From: Halioglobus sp.
Lineage (GTDB): Bacteria > Pseudomonadota > Gammaproteobacteria > Pseudomonadales > Halieaceae
Reading direction: 5' to 3'
NCBI GenBank assembly: GCA_002699145.1
Contig: PABK01000060.1
Coordinates: 62,001 to 126,000, forward strand
Length of the DNA: 64,000 bases
Of the stretch, positions 9,082-17,085 are shown one piece after another. Under the pieces are notes generated by a model that ran no database searches, was not told the origin of the DNA, and worked only from the letters and a program-made list of their open reading frames with translations. How positions within the stretch are numbered: position 1 is the stretch's first letter; each line of letters begins with the position of its first letter. The position numbers and the translations under genes are program-made.

Positions 9082-10311
9082 TTGGACCGCCAGAAATCCC
9101 TGCTCGCCTTCCTCTTCGCCACCTTGCTGCTGGACTCCATCGGCTTTGGCATCATCCTGCCGGTAATGCCGCAGCTCATCATGGAGGTCACCGGTCAGGA
9201 CCTGTCGCGCGCCGCGGTCTACGGTGGCCTGCTGCTGTTCCTGTACGCCGCGGTGCAGTTCTTCTCTGCGCCGCTGATGGGCAACCTGTCGGACCGCTAC
9301 GGCCGGCGGCGGGTGCTGCTGCTGTCGCTGCTGGCTTTCGGCCTGGACTACCTGTTGATGGGCTGGGCGCCGACCTTCGGCTGGCTGGTGCTGGGGCGGA
9401 TGATCGCCGGCTGTGTCTCCTCCACCTGGTCCGTGGCCAATGCGGCCATCGCCGATTCCTTCGAGCCGGAGCATCGCGCCAAGCAGTTCGCGCTGCTCGG
9501 CGCTGCCTTTGGCGGTGGCTTCATCGTCGGCCCGGTGCTCGGTGGCTTTCTGGGGGAACTGGGCTCGCGGGTGCCGTTTTACGCCACGGCGGCGCTGGCG
9601 CTGGCCAACGCATTGTTCGGCGCGCTGTACTTTCCTGAGACCCTGGCGCGCGAGCGGCGCAGGCCTTTCCGCTGGAGGCGTGCAAACCCCTTCGGCGCAT
9701 TCGTACAGTTGCGTCGTTACCCGATGGTCGGCGGACTCATCGTCGCCTGGTTTTTTTTCCTCGTCGCCCACCACGCGTTGCCCTCGACCTGGAGCTATTT
9801 CACCATGGAGCGTTTTGGCTGGAGCGAGAGCCAGATCGGCTACTCGCTGGGATTTGTCGGCGTGCTGATGATGATCGTGCAGGCGGGGCTCATCCGCGTG
9901 GTGCTGGACAGTTACGGGCCGGCGGTCACCGCCGTGCTGGGACTGCTCGGCGCGATGACCAGTTTCGCCGGCTACGCCTTTGCCTCCCAGGGCTGGGTGA
10001 TCTACCTGTTCCTGATGCTGGGCGCGACCCAGGGATTCCTGTCACCGGCGGTACAGGGCCTGATGTCCGCGCGTATCCCGCCGGACGCCCAGGGCGAACT
10101 GCAGGGCGCCCTCGGTTCGGTGATGAGCCTGGCGACCATTATCAGCCCGCTGATCATGACCAACCTGTTCGGCTATTTCACCGCCGCAAGCGCGCCGTTG
10201 TACTTCCCCGGCGCGCCCTACCTGCTGGCCTTCGGCCTGTGCGTGGTGAGCCTGCTGTTATTCTTGCCGCAGCTGCGGCGCGCCGGTGATGCAGCGGGCG
10301 ACAGCGGCTAG
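9082..10311 (+). CDS. MFS transporter, TetA-like drug:H+ antiporter family
   Basis: This 409-residue major facilitator protein has about 12 membrane segments. The N-terminus [19 protein letters not shown] is typical of the TCR/Tet (DHA1) group, and the loop 2-3 signature [16 protein letters not shown] is intact. It is probably an inner-membrane proton-driven exporter, and its substrate cannot be assigned (tetracycline is only one possibility). The start is TTG at 9082 with GGGAG 6 bases upstream, and no ATG lies near the first helix. Its stop codon overlaps the stop of the convergent TrkA-like gene (CTAG, 10308-10311). Confidence 0.9.
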   Translation: MDRQKSLLAFLFATLLLDSIGFGIILPVMPQLIMEVTGQDLSRAAVYGGLLLFLYAAVQFFSAPLMGNLSDRYGRRRVLLLSLLAFGLDYLLMGWAPTFGWLVLGRMIAGCVSSTWSVANAAIADSFEPEHRAKQFALLGAAFGGGFIVGPVLGGFLGELGSRVPFYATAALALANALFGALYFPETLARERRRPFRWRRANPFGAFVQLRRYPMVGGLIVAWFFFLVAHHALPSTWSYFTMERFGWSESQIGYSLGFVGVLMMIVQAGLIRVVLDSYGPAVTAVLGLLGAMTSFAGYAFASQGWVIYLFLMLGATQGFLSPAVQGLMSARIPPDAQGELQGALGSVMSLATIISPLIMTNLFGYFTAASAPLYFPGAPYLLAFGLCVVSLLLFLPQLRRAGDAAGDSG

Positions 10312-11555
10312 GGTCGCAGCCAGTGCGGTGGCAGGTTTTCCTCTACCAGTTGCGTGATGCTCACGCTGGTGATGTTGTGCTCCCGCCCGACCTCGCTGGC
10401 GAACAGGGATTCCCGCGTCGTGCGTGATATCACCATGGCGCCGGGGTATTTCTGCCGCAGCCACAGGCTCATGCGCAGGTTCTCCTCTTCGCGCCCGGTA
10501 CCCAGGACAAACACCGTGTTATCGCCGGATATGTCCACCGTGCGCTGCACGCGTTCCCACACCTCCGGGTGTGCGATATCGCCCTCGAACAGCTCGCGGC
10601 GGTAGGCGCCGGAAAACTCCATCTGCTCGTCCGCGACAAGGACGCGGCGGTGCGCATCGCGGTCGATGATGACCACGGTGTCCAGCTCTCCCAGCGCGCT
10701 CTTCTGCAACTCTTCCAGTACCGTTTGCCCGAAGCGGCCAAAGCCGGCGAGAATCACCACATCCTTGGCGCTGGTGTCGCGGAACTGTGGCAGCATTTGA
10801 CTGCGTACCAGGCCCGATGCGGCCAGGTGGTAGGTATTGAAGATCTCGCAGCGCTGTGCCACCGCGGTGTTGTCCATGGAACGCATGAAGCGCAGGCTCG
10901 CGCAGTGGATGATCACCCGGTCGCCGATGCCCGGCGCGCGCTCCAGCAGGCCGGCGGCGGCCTCGTAGCTGCGCAGGCTGTTGTCCTCCAGCAGAAAGAT
11001 CCTGCGCGCGAATTTGGCGCGCAACTGCTCGATGAAAAAGGCGTTGCTGATGTCGCCGGTCACCACCATCGCGCCGAAGTTCTGCTTCAATTCGTCAGCC
11101 ACGATGCGCTCGCCGCTATTGCTTACCACCACCACCGGCACGTGGCTGCCCTGCTTGCGCAGCGCGCGCAGCGTGCTCATGGTCAGCTCGCCGTCGCCGA
11201 CCAGGATGATATGGTCGCGCAGCCGCCGCAGGTACCAGGTCTGCGGGTCGAGGGCGCGCAGCAGGGCGGTGATCAGCGTTGACGCGGCCAGGATGGGCGC
11301 GCCGAAATAGGCTGTCCACACCAGGGCGCGGCCGATAAACGACCCGCCGTAGGGTGTGCCCAGGTCGACGCCGCCGACCACGAACAGGCTCAGGCTGTAG
11401 TAGGCCTTGGTGAGAAATCCCGAGTCGACGATCTCCGGGCGTTCGCTGACCGCCACGCCCATCTCGAAGCCGACCATGGCGCTGACCAGGAAGAACAGCG
11501 CGCCGGCGGTGCGCCAGGGAAATTTTCTCTGCGGGGAGTACGGTTCGTGCGGCAT
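10308..11555 (-). CDS. Ion-channel-like membrane protein with TrkA-N NAD-binding domains
   Basis: This 415-residue protein has two or more N-terminal membrane segments (about 15-35 and 60-100) followed by two Rossmann/RCK-type domains. Nucleotide-binding stretches are DHIILVGDGELTMSTLRAL (near 140) and DVVILAGFGRFGQTVLEEL (near 270). This resembles prokaryotic RCK-gated potassium channels. However, the pore loop region reads VVGGVDLGTPYGG, without the TVGYGD selectivity filter, so potassium conduction is doubtful. Alternatives are a channel of other selectivity or a redox/NAD sensor in the membrane. It runs convergently into the MFS gene. Confidence 0.75.
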   Translation of the reverse strand: MPHEPYSPQRKFPWRTAGALFFLVSAMVGFEMGVAVSERPEIVDSGFLTKAYYSLSLFVVGGVDLGTPYGGSFIGRALVWTAYFGAPILAASTLITALLRALDPQTWYLRRLRDHIILVGDGELTMSTLRALRKQGSHVPVVVVSNSGERIVADELKQNFGAMVVTGDISNAFFIEQLRAKFARRIFLLEDNSLRSYEAAAGLLERAPGIGDRVIIHCASLRFMRSMDNTAVAQRCEIFNTYHLAASGLVRSQMLPQFRDTSAKDVVILAGFGRFGQTVLEELQKSALGELDTVVIIDRDAHRRVLVADEQMEFSGAYRRELFEGDIAHPEVWERVQRTVDISGDNTVFVLGTGREEENLRMSLWLRQKYPGAMVISRTTRESLFASEVGREHNITSVSITQLVEENLPPHWLRP

Positions 11556-11619
11556 GCGCCCATGATACCGGAAACAGGGGGCGGGCGGCCCGCTTGCGAG
11601 AGCGGGCGGGCGCCTGTCG

Positions 11620-12864
11620 TCAGTCGCGCAACTGGTAGCGTACCGGCAGCGACTTCAGTCCGCCGACGAAGTTCGCCTGGATCCACTGCGGCTCCCCGGC
11701 CAGCTCGATGCCCTGCAGCCGCGGTAGCAGTTCGCGGTAGAAGCGCGCGACCTCCAGTACCGCCAGGTGCATGCCCAGGCACATATGCTCGCCGTAACCA
11801 AAGGCGATGTGCTGCTTCGGGTTGCGCGTGATGTCCAGCTCGTGCGGCCTGTCGAACACCTCCGGATCGCGGTTGGCGGCCGGGAACCAGATGGCGAGGT
11901 TGTCGCCGGCCCTGATTTGCTTGCCGCGCAGCTCAAAGTCTTCGGTGGCGGTGCGCATCATGTGCCGCACCGGCGAGACATAGCGCATCAGCTCCTTGCT
12001 CGCGCCGTCGTCCAGGTCCGGGTTGTCGCGCCACAGCGCCATCTGCCCGGGATTCTCCAGCAATGCTTTCATGCCCGCGCCGAGCACTGAGGAGGTGGTG
12101 TCGTGCCCGGCGGTGGCAGTGATGATGAAGTAGCTCATCTGGTCCATCTTGTCCATGGGCTGGCCGTCGACCTCGGCATTGGCCAGCACTGTCGCCAGGT
12201 CATCGCTCGGGTTCTTTTTCCTGTCCTCGACGATTTCGGTGAAATACTCCCCCAGCTCGACCAGTGTGCCCATGGATATGTCGTCGCTGCCGGGATCACG
12301 CTGCAGGTCCGGATCGCTGGGTCCGAATATTTCCTGGGTCAGTTTCAGCATGGTGGCCTCGGATTGCCGCGGCAGGCCGAGGATGGACATGATGATGCGC
12401 AGCGGGTAGAGCAGGGTGATGTCCTTGATGAAATCGCACTCGCCGTCCATGTCGCGCATGCGGTCGACGTACTCCTTGCACAGGGTCTGCACCTCCGCGT
12501 CCAGCTTGGCGATGGAGCGCGGCAGGAACCAGTCGCGGGTGACGCGGCGCAGCTTCAGGTGCTTGGGCTTGTCCATGTGGATGAGTGTTTCCAGGCCGTT
12601 CCTGTTGCCGAACTGCGCCGTGAGCATGTCCTCGACCTCGATGGGCAGCAGCACCGTGCGCGGCGCGTTGAGGAGCTTGTCATTGCTGCTGCCGACGCGC
12701 TTGATGTCCTCGTACTTGCTCAGCGTCCAGAAAGGGTGGTACTCGGGGTCGTCGACCCAGGCCACCGGGTCGTGCTCGCGCAGGTGGTCGAACAGGCCGT
12801 GCATGGTCTGTTCATTTCCCATGATCTTAACGTTGAGAACGTCGGCGGGCTTGTACTGGGTCAC
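11620..12864 (-). CDS. Cytochrome P450
   Basis: This 414-residue soluble bacterial cytochrome P450 has the heme-thiolate motif FGYGEHMCLGMHLAV (Cys about residue 360), the I-helix oxygen-activation motif AGHDTTSS and the K-helix E-x-x-R in KELMRYVSP. The overall length fits class I bacterial P450s that hydroxylate terpenoids, steroids or fatty acids with electrons from a separate ferredoxin and reductase. No dedicated redox partner is nearby. I choose the GTG at 12864, since AAGGAA lies 7 bases upstream. An ATG at 12918 lacks such a site. It may be transcribed with the sugar dehydrogenase gene 164 bases upstream, but the gap is long. Confidence 0.93.
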   Translation of the reverse strand: MTQYKPADVLNVKIMGNEQTMHGLFDHLREHDPVAWVDDPEYHPFWTLSKYEDIKRVGSSNDKLLNAPRTVLLPIEVEDMLTAQFGNRNGLETLIHMDKPKHLKLRRVTRDWFLPRSIAKLDAEVQTLCKEYVDRMRDMDGECDFIKDITLLYPLRIIMSILGLPRQSEATMLKLTQEIFGPSDPDLQRDPGSDDISMGTLVELGEYFTEIVEDRKKNPSDDLATVLANAEVDGQPMDKMDQMSYFIITATAGHDTTSSVLGAGMKALLENPGQMALWRDNPDLDDGASKELMRYVSPVRHMMRTATEDFELRGKQIRAGDNLAIWFPAANRDPEVFDRPHELDITRNPKQHIAFGYGEHMCLGMHLAVLEVARFYRELLPRLQGIELAGEPQWIQANFVGGLKSLPVRYQLRD

Positions 12865-13028
12865 GTAGGGGTTCCTTCCACGGCTGTGTAGTTGTGCCGG
12901 AATCCTATCAGGCCGCAAGCGCTCTTGATAAGGTGCATGATGGCCGAAACGTGGTCTGCACTGGCCAGCCTGCGCCGTCCGCGGCGCCCGGCTGCAGCGC
13001 CGGAGCCGCGCCTGCGTCGCGCGCGGCT

Positions 13029-14207
13029 TTACCGTGGCTGCGCGGGGCCCAGCCTGACAATGCCGCCGTTCTCGGTCAGCAGGTACAGCAGCCCGTCGGG
13101 CCCCTGCGCCAGGTTGCGCGCGCGGAAACCGAAATCTTCCAGCAGGCGTTCATCGGCCATGCCGTCGCCCTGCGGGTAGACCCGGCTGATGGAAAAGGAG
13201 CGCAGGCCGGCGACGAAGAAGCTGCCGCGCCAGCCGGGCAGGGCCGCGCCGTCGTACCAGACGATGCCGCCGGTGGCGATGGACGGCAGGTAGTAGTGCA
13301 GGGGTTGCTCCATGCCCTCCTTGTGCGTGCCCTCGCCGATCTTGCCGCCGCCGTATTCCTCGCCGTAGGTGATCACCGGCCAGCCGTAATTGGCGCCGGG
13401 CCGCAGCAGGTTGATCTCGTCGCCGCCCTGGGGGCCGTGCTCGACGGTCCACACACGGCCGCTGGCGCGATCGATGGTGATGCCCTGGGGATTCCTGTGG
13501 CCCCGGCTATAGATCTCCGGCAGGGCGCCGGGGGTGTCCACGAAGGGGTTGTCTGCCGGGATGCGGCCGTCGTCGTGGTAGCGCATCACCTTGCCCATCG
13601 AGGCGCCCAGGTCCTGGGCGAGATTTCGTTTGCCGCGCTCGCCCATGGTGATGAACAGGTAGCCGTCGTTGTCGAACAACAGCGCGCCGCCGTAGTGCTT
13701 GCTCGTATCCTGCGCCGGCCGCGCCTCGAAGATGAGGCGCTGGTCGCGCAGTTGCTCACCCTCCAGGTGAAAACGCCACACGCGGGTGGTGCGCTGTTCC
13801 TCGCCCACCTCGACCGCGGCGCTGAGGTAGATCCAGCCGTTGCTGGCGAAGTCCGGGTGCACCGCCACATCGAGCAGGCCGCCCTGGCCTTTGTAGGCCA
13901 CGGCGGGTACGCCGCTGATCATGACGCTCTGGCGGGTCTCCGTGTCGAAGTAGCGCAGGCGGCCGGGTTTTTCCGTCACCAGCAGGCGGCCGTCCGGCAG
14001 GAAGGCGAAGCCCCAGGGGAACTCCAGTTCATCGGTCAGGGCCTCGACACGGAAGTCCTGCACCTCGGTGCGGACCGTCACGGCGCCGGATTCCGGGGTG
14101 AGGCCCTTGCTCACGGCCATGTAGGACTTCAGCGCCTGGTACTGCACGGCGTCACAGCCGCCCGCCAGGGCGATGCAGGCGGCGATGGCCAGGATCATGC
14201 GAGACAC
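13029..14207 (-). CDS. PQQ-dependent sugar dehydrogenase (Glc/sorbosone type)
   Basis: This 392-residue periplasmic beta-propeller dehydrogenase oxidises aldose-type sugars with PQQ and calcium. Family landmarks are KGQGGLLDVAVHPDF (catalytic His region), HYGGALLFDNDGYLFITMGE, IYSRGHRNPQGI and EHGPQGGDEINLL. The N-terminus MILAIAACIALAGGC looks like a lipoprotein or secretion signal with Cys at the cleavage point. The GTG at 14207 fits the upstream GAGGAA better than the ATG nine bases later. The frame stays open to 14363, but that part lies over the bfd promoter and is not likely translated. PQQ biosynthesis genes are not in the window. Confidence 0.88.
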   Translation of the reverse strand: MSRMILAIAACIALAGGCDAVQYQALKSYMAVSKGLTPESGAVTVRTEVQDFRVEALTDELEFPWGFAFLPDGRLLVTEKPGRLRYFDTETRQSVMISGVPAVAYKGQGGLLDVAVHPDFASNGWIYLSAAVEVGEEQRTTRVWRFHLEGEQLRDQRLIFEARPAQDTSKHYGGALLFDNDGYLFITMGERGKRNLAQDLGASMGKVMRYHDDGRIPADNPFVDTPGALPEIYSRGHRNPQGITIDRASGRVWTVEHGPQGGDEINLLRPGANYGWPVITYGEEYGGGKIGEGTHKEGMEQPLHYYLPSIATGGIVWYDGAALPGWRGSFFVAGLRSFSISRVYPQGDGMADERLLEDFGFRARNLAQGPDGLLYLLTENGGIVRLGPAQPR

Positions 14208-14312
14208 GGGGTATTTCCTCGGGATGGCGATGCTCACAGGATACCGTCCCGGCCCGGTGCAGTTAAGCCCGGCGGCGGGGTGTTCAACCGGTCTGAATAA
14301 TTTAACCAGAAT

Positions 14313-14331
14313 ACTATTGACAATCATTCTC
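14313..14331 (+). promoter_or_regulatory. Fur box overlapping the bfd promoter
   Basis: This 19-base stretch matches the Fur consensus GATAATGATAATCATTATC at 14 positions by my count. It lies across the -35 hexamer and spacer of the bfd promoter, a classic position for iron-dependent repression. Confidence 0.65.
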
Positions 14332-14345
14332 ATTCGCCATAGATT
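14317..14345 (+). promoter_or_regulatory. bfd: Sigma70-type promoter of bfd
   Basis: A perfect -35 TTGACA (14317-14322) is separated by 17 bases from a -10 TAGATT (14340-14345). Transcription would start about 17 bases before the bfd GTG codon. It overlaps the Fur-box-like site. Confidence 0.65.
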
Positions 14346-14368
14346 AGTCTCCCGTAAGGACAATTAGT

Positions 14369-14584
14369 GTGGTGACGCCGATGTACGTCTGCCTCTGCAA
14401 ACAGATTACCGATACCCAGATCCGCGCCGCGGTTCAGGACGGCGCGAGTTCCTTCAAGGACGTGCGCAATACCCTCGGCGTGGCCAGCCAGTGCGGCAAG
14501 TGCGGCACCCTGACCCGGGAGATACTGCGCGAGGCCCTGGTCGATCACGTCGATGACGATTCGCTCTTCTACGCGGTCAGCTAG
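14369..14584 (+). CDS. bfd: Bacterioferritin-associated ferredoxin Bfd
   Basis: This 71-residue [2Fe-2S] ferredoxin is of the Bfd type. The four cluster ligands are Cys8 and Cys10 (YVCLCKQIT) and Cys42 and Cys45 (SQCGKCG). Bfd docks on bacterioferritin and passes electrons to the ferric core so iron can be released. The GTG at 14369 is favoured because AAGGA ends 8 bases before it. The ATG at 14381, giving MYVCLC, is the alternative. It is followed by bfr. The Fur-like site over its promoter fits induction under iron limitation, as known for bfd in other gammaproteobacteria. Confidence 0.93.
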   Translation: MVTPMYVCLCKQITDTQIRAAVQDGASSFKDVRNTLGVASQCGKCGTLTREILREALVDHVDDDSLFYAVS

Positions 14585-14595
14585 GCGCCGCGAAT

Positions 14596-14614
14596 CACAC
14601 TGATTCTCATTCTT
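14596..14614 (+). promoter_or_regulatory. Possible Fur box upstream of bfr
   Basis: This site matches the Fur consensus at 12 of 19 positions by my count, with the core TGATTCTCATTCT. It is centred about 37 bases upstream of the -35 of the bfr promoter, so it does not block the core promoter directly. Confidence 0.45.
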
Positions 14615-14641
14615 TTTTACCTTTAAAAACAATTACTTAGC

Positions 14642-14670
14642 TTGATCTGCGCCGCGCGCAGCGGTATCAT
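14642..14670 (+). promoter_or_regulatory. bfr: Sigma70-type promoter of bfr
   Basis: The -35 TTGATC (14642-14647) and -10 TATCAT (14665-14670) are spaced by exactly 17 bases. They are followed by a short leader with the GAGGAG ribosome site of bfr. An AT-rich tract (14609-14640) precedes the promoter. Confidence 0.6.
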
Positions 14671-14697
14671 TCGCTCTCAGCAATGAGGAGAGCAGTC

Positions 14698-15174
14698 ATG
14701 AAGGGCGACCCGAAAGTTATCGAGTACCTGAACAAGGTGCTGGGCAACGAACTCGTAGCCATCAACCAGTATTTCCTGCATGCCAAGATGTACCAGGACT
14801 GGGGCCTGAAAGAGCTCTACGAGCACGAGTACCACGAGTCCATCGACGAGATGAAGCACGCGGACAAGCTCACCGAGCGCATCCTCTTCCTGGAGGGTCT
14901 GCCCAACCTGCAGGACCTGGGCAAGCTGCTGATCGGCGAGAACACCGAGGAGATGCTGCGCTGTGACCTGAAGCTGGAGATGATCGCCCACCAGGACCTG
15001 AAGGACGCCGTCGCCTACTGCGAGTCGGCCGGCGACTACGTGTCCCGCGAGCTGTTCGAGGACATCCTGGAGTCGGAAGAGGAACACATCGACTGGCTGG
15101 AAACCCAGCTCGGCCTGATCGACAAGGTCGGCATCCAGAACTACCTGCAAAGCCAGATGGACGACGCATCCTAG
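14698..15174 (+). CDS. bfr: Bacterioferritin Bfr
   Basis: This 158-residue bacterioferritin is the subunit of the 24-mer iron store. All ferroxidase ligands are present at the standard numbers: Glu18, Glu51, His54, Glu94, Glu127 and His130. The heme ligand Met52 is also there (IDEMKHAD), so this is a heme-binding, ferroxidase-competent subunit. The ATG at 14698 has GAGGAG 7 bases upstream and gives the canonical N-terminus [15 protein letters not shown]. An in-frame ATG at 14683 lies before that ribosome site and is rejected. A strong terminator follows. Confidence 0.97.
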   Translation: MKGDPKVIEYLNKVLGNELVAINQYFLHAKMYQDWGLKELYEHEYHESIDEMKHADKLTERILFLEGLPNLQDLGKLLIGENTEEMLRCDLKLEMIAHQDLKDAVAYCESAGDYVSRELFEDILESEEEHIDWLETQLGLIDKVGIQNYLQSQMDDAS

Positions 15175-15196
15175 GGCGCGGCCGTCGCGTTGCACG

Positions 15197-15226
15197 AACC
15201 CCGGGCCCTGTCCCGGGGTTTTTTTT
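15197..15226 (+). terminator. Rho-independent terminator after bfr
   Basis: A perfect 9-base stem (AACCCCGGG / CCCGGGGTT) with a 6-base loop is followed by an unbroken run of eight T (15219-15226). It lies 23 bases after the bfr stop codon. Confidence 0.9.
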
Positions 15227-15291
15227 GCCCGCGCTGTCATACAGGTGTTCCCGCCCGGCCACTAATGCACAGGCACAGGGAGAATGACACC

Positions 15292-17064
15292 ATGCTCACA
15301 CCCGGTTTAGTGCAGTCGCGGCCCTTCCTGGCAGTGCTGTTGGCACTGTCGCTGTACGCCTGTGGCGGCGGGGGCGGCGGTTCGGGCGCCGCCGGGGAAC
15401 CCGCTCCCCCGACGGCGCCGCCACAGGAACCGGCGCCGCCGGTGCAGCCCCTGGGCGAGGCCGAAGCGGTACGATTTCTCAGCCAGGCCACGTTCGGGCC
15501 CAGCCCGGCGTCGGTGGCGGAGGTCGTGGACGTCGGGCTGGAGAACTGGTTTCTCGCCGAGCTGGACAAGCCCGCCTCCCTGCACCTGGCGACGGTGCTC
15601 GAGGGTTTCCCCGACGACGGCCAGTTTCTCGACGACAACGGCATGCCCCTGCCCGGCCTGATTTTCCTGCCTTCCAATTCTTTCTGGCGTACCGCCATCG
15701 AAGCCGACGACCAGCTGCGCCAGCGCATGGCCTTCGCGCTGTCGCAAATCCTGGTGGTGTCGGCGGACAGCAACGTGGGGCGCGCGCCGCAGACCCTGGC
15801 CCACTACGCCGACATACTCACCGCCGGGGCTTTCGGCAACTACCGCGACCTGCTGGAGGCGGTGACCTACTCGCCGGCCATGGCGGTGTACCTGACCTAC
15901 CTGCGCAACGAGAAGGCAGACCCGCAGACCGGCCGTGTACCGGACGAGAACTACGCCCGGGAACTGCTGCAGCTGTTCACCGTGGGGCTGGTGGCGCTGA
16001 ACCCGGACGGTACGCCGCTCACCGATGCTCAGGGGCAGGAGGCGGAGCTGTACGACAACCAGGACATTACCGAGCTGGCCAAGGTGTTTACCGGGCTCAG
16101 CTTCGCCGGCACCGCGTTCAACGCGCCGCTGCGCTTCATCCCCTTCGAGTCCTTCCACTCGCCCCTGGACACTTTCGAGGCGTTCCACTCCAGTGCGGCG
16201 AAAAATTTCCTCGGCACGAGCATACCCGCGGGCACGGGCGCGGCAGACAGTATCGACATGGCCCTGGACGCGATCTTCAACCATCCCAATGTCGGGCCTT
16301 TCATCGGCCGCCAGTTGATCCAGCGCTTCGTCACCAGCGCACCGCAGCCCGCCTACGTGGAGCGGGTCGCAGCGGCTTTCGACAGCGGCAGCTACGCGCT
16401 GCCCTCCGGGGCGACAGTGGGCAGTGGCCAGCGCGGCGACCTCGCCGCGACCCTGGCCGCGGTACTGTTCGACGCGCGGGCCAGGGACGCGGCGCCGCGG
16501 CAAGAGGCGGGCTTCGGCAAACTGCGCGAGCCGGTGTTGCGCTTCACCCACTGGGCGCGGGCTTTCCAGGTCAACAGCGCCGACGCCGGTAACGAGCTGG
16601 CCTTGCGCAATACCTCCGGCGCGGAAGCGCTGAACCAGCACCCCTACCTGTCCCCCTCGGTGTTCAACTTCTACCGTCCAGGTTACATCGCGCCGGGGAC
16701 CCATACAGGCGACGCGGGGCTGACCGCCCCGGAACTGCAGATCACCAATGCCACCAGCCTGGTCGGCTACCCGAACTTTCTCACGGTCTATGCATTGGGC
16801 CTGTCGCCCAAGGAACGCCAGGGCCTGCCCGCGGCTTTTGTGGCCGATTACAGCGCCGAGGTCGCCCTGGCGGCTGACCCACAGGCGCTGGTGGCTCACC
16901 TGGACGCCAGGCTCGCCCACGACACTCTGCGCCAGGCCACCCGCGACAGAATCGCCGATCTCATCGCGCGACTGGACGGCAGCACCGAGCAGGGGCGCGA
17001 CCTTCGCGCGCGGGTCGCCAGCGTACTGGTGATGACATCGCCTGAATACATTGTGCTGCGCTGA
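15292..17064 (+). CDS. DUF1800 family lipoprotein
   Basis: This 590-residue exported protein of the DUF1800 family is usually encoded beside a DUF1501 protein, as here. It has a lipoprotein signal (LAVLLALSLYAC) whose Cys is followed by an unusual GGGGGG run and a Pro/Ala-rich tether. The DUF1800 body begins near residue 55 with VRFLSQATFGPS and includes RQRMAFALSQILVVS and NYARELLQLFTVGL. AGGGAGA supports the ATG at 15292. The function of the family is unknown, and an envelope role with its partner is likely. The partner starts 21 bases downstream, so the two form an operon. Confidence 0.9.
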   Translation: MLTPGLVQSRPFLAVLLALSLYACGGGGGGSGAAGEPAPPTAPPQEPAPPVQPLGEAEAVRFLSQATFGPSPASVAEVVDVGLENWFLAELDKPASLHLATVLEGFPDDGQFLDDNGMPLPGLIFLPSNSFWRTAIEADDQLRQRMAFALSQILVVSADSNVGRAPQTLAHYADILTAGAFGNYRDLLEAVTYSPAMAVYLTYLRNEKADPQTGRVPDENYARELLQLFTVGLVALNPDGTPLTDAQGQEAELYDNQDITELAKVFTGLSFAGTAFNAPLRFIPFESFHSPLDTFEAFHSSAAKNFLGTSIPAGTGAADSIDMALDAIFNHPNVGPFIGRQLIQRFVTSAPQPAYVERVAAAFDSGSYALPSGATVGSGQRGDLAATLAAVLFDARARDAAPRQEAGFGKLREPVLRFTHWARAFQVNSADAGNELALRNTSGAEALNQHPYLSPSVFNFYRPGYIAPGTHTGDAGLTAPELQITNATSLVGYPNFLTVYALGLSPKERQGLPAAFVADYSAEVALAADPQALVAHLDARLAHDTLRQATRDRIADLIARLDGSTEQGRDLRARVASVLVMTSPEYIVLR

Positions 17065-17085
17065 GGCCCGGCCGGGGAGAACAAC

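Noticed and set aside
12865-12918. Longer P450 start at 12918
   Set aside because: No ribosome site there, while the GTG at 12864 has AAGGAA at good spacing and begins the usual P450 N-terminus.
14208-14363. Upstream extension of the sugar dehydrogenase to an ATG at 14363
   Set aside because: It would cover the divergent bfd promoter and bury the signal peptide. The GTG at 14207 has the better ribosome site.
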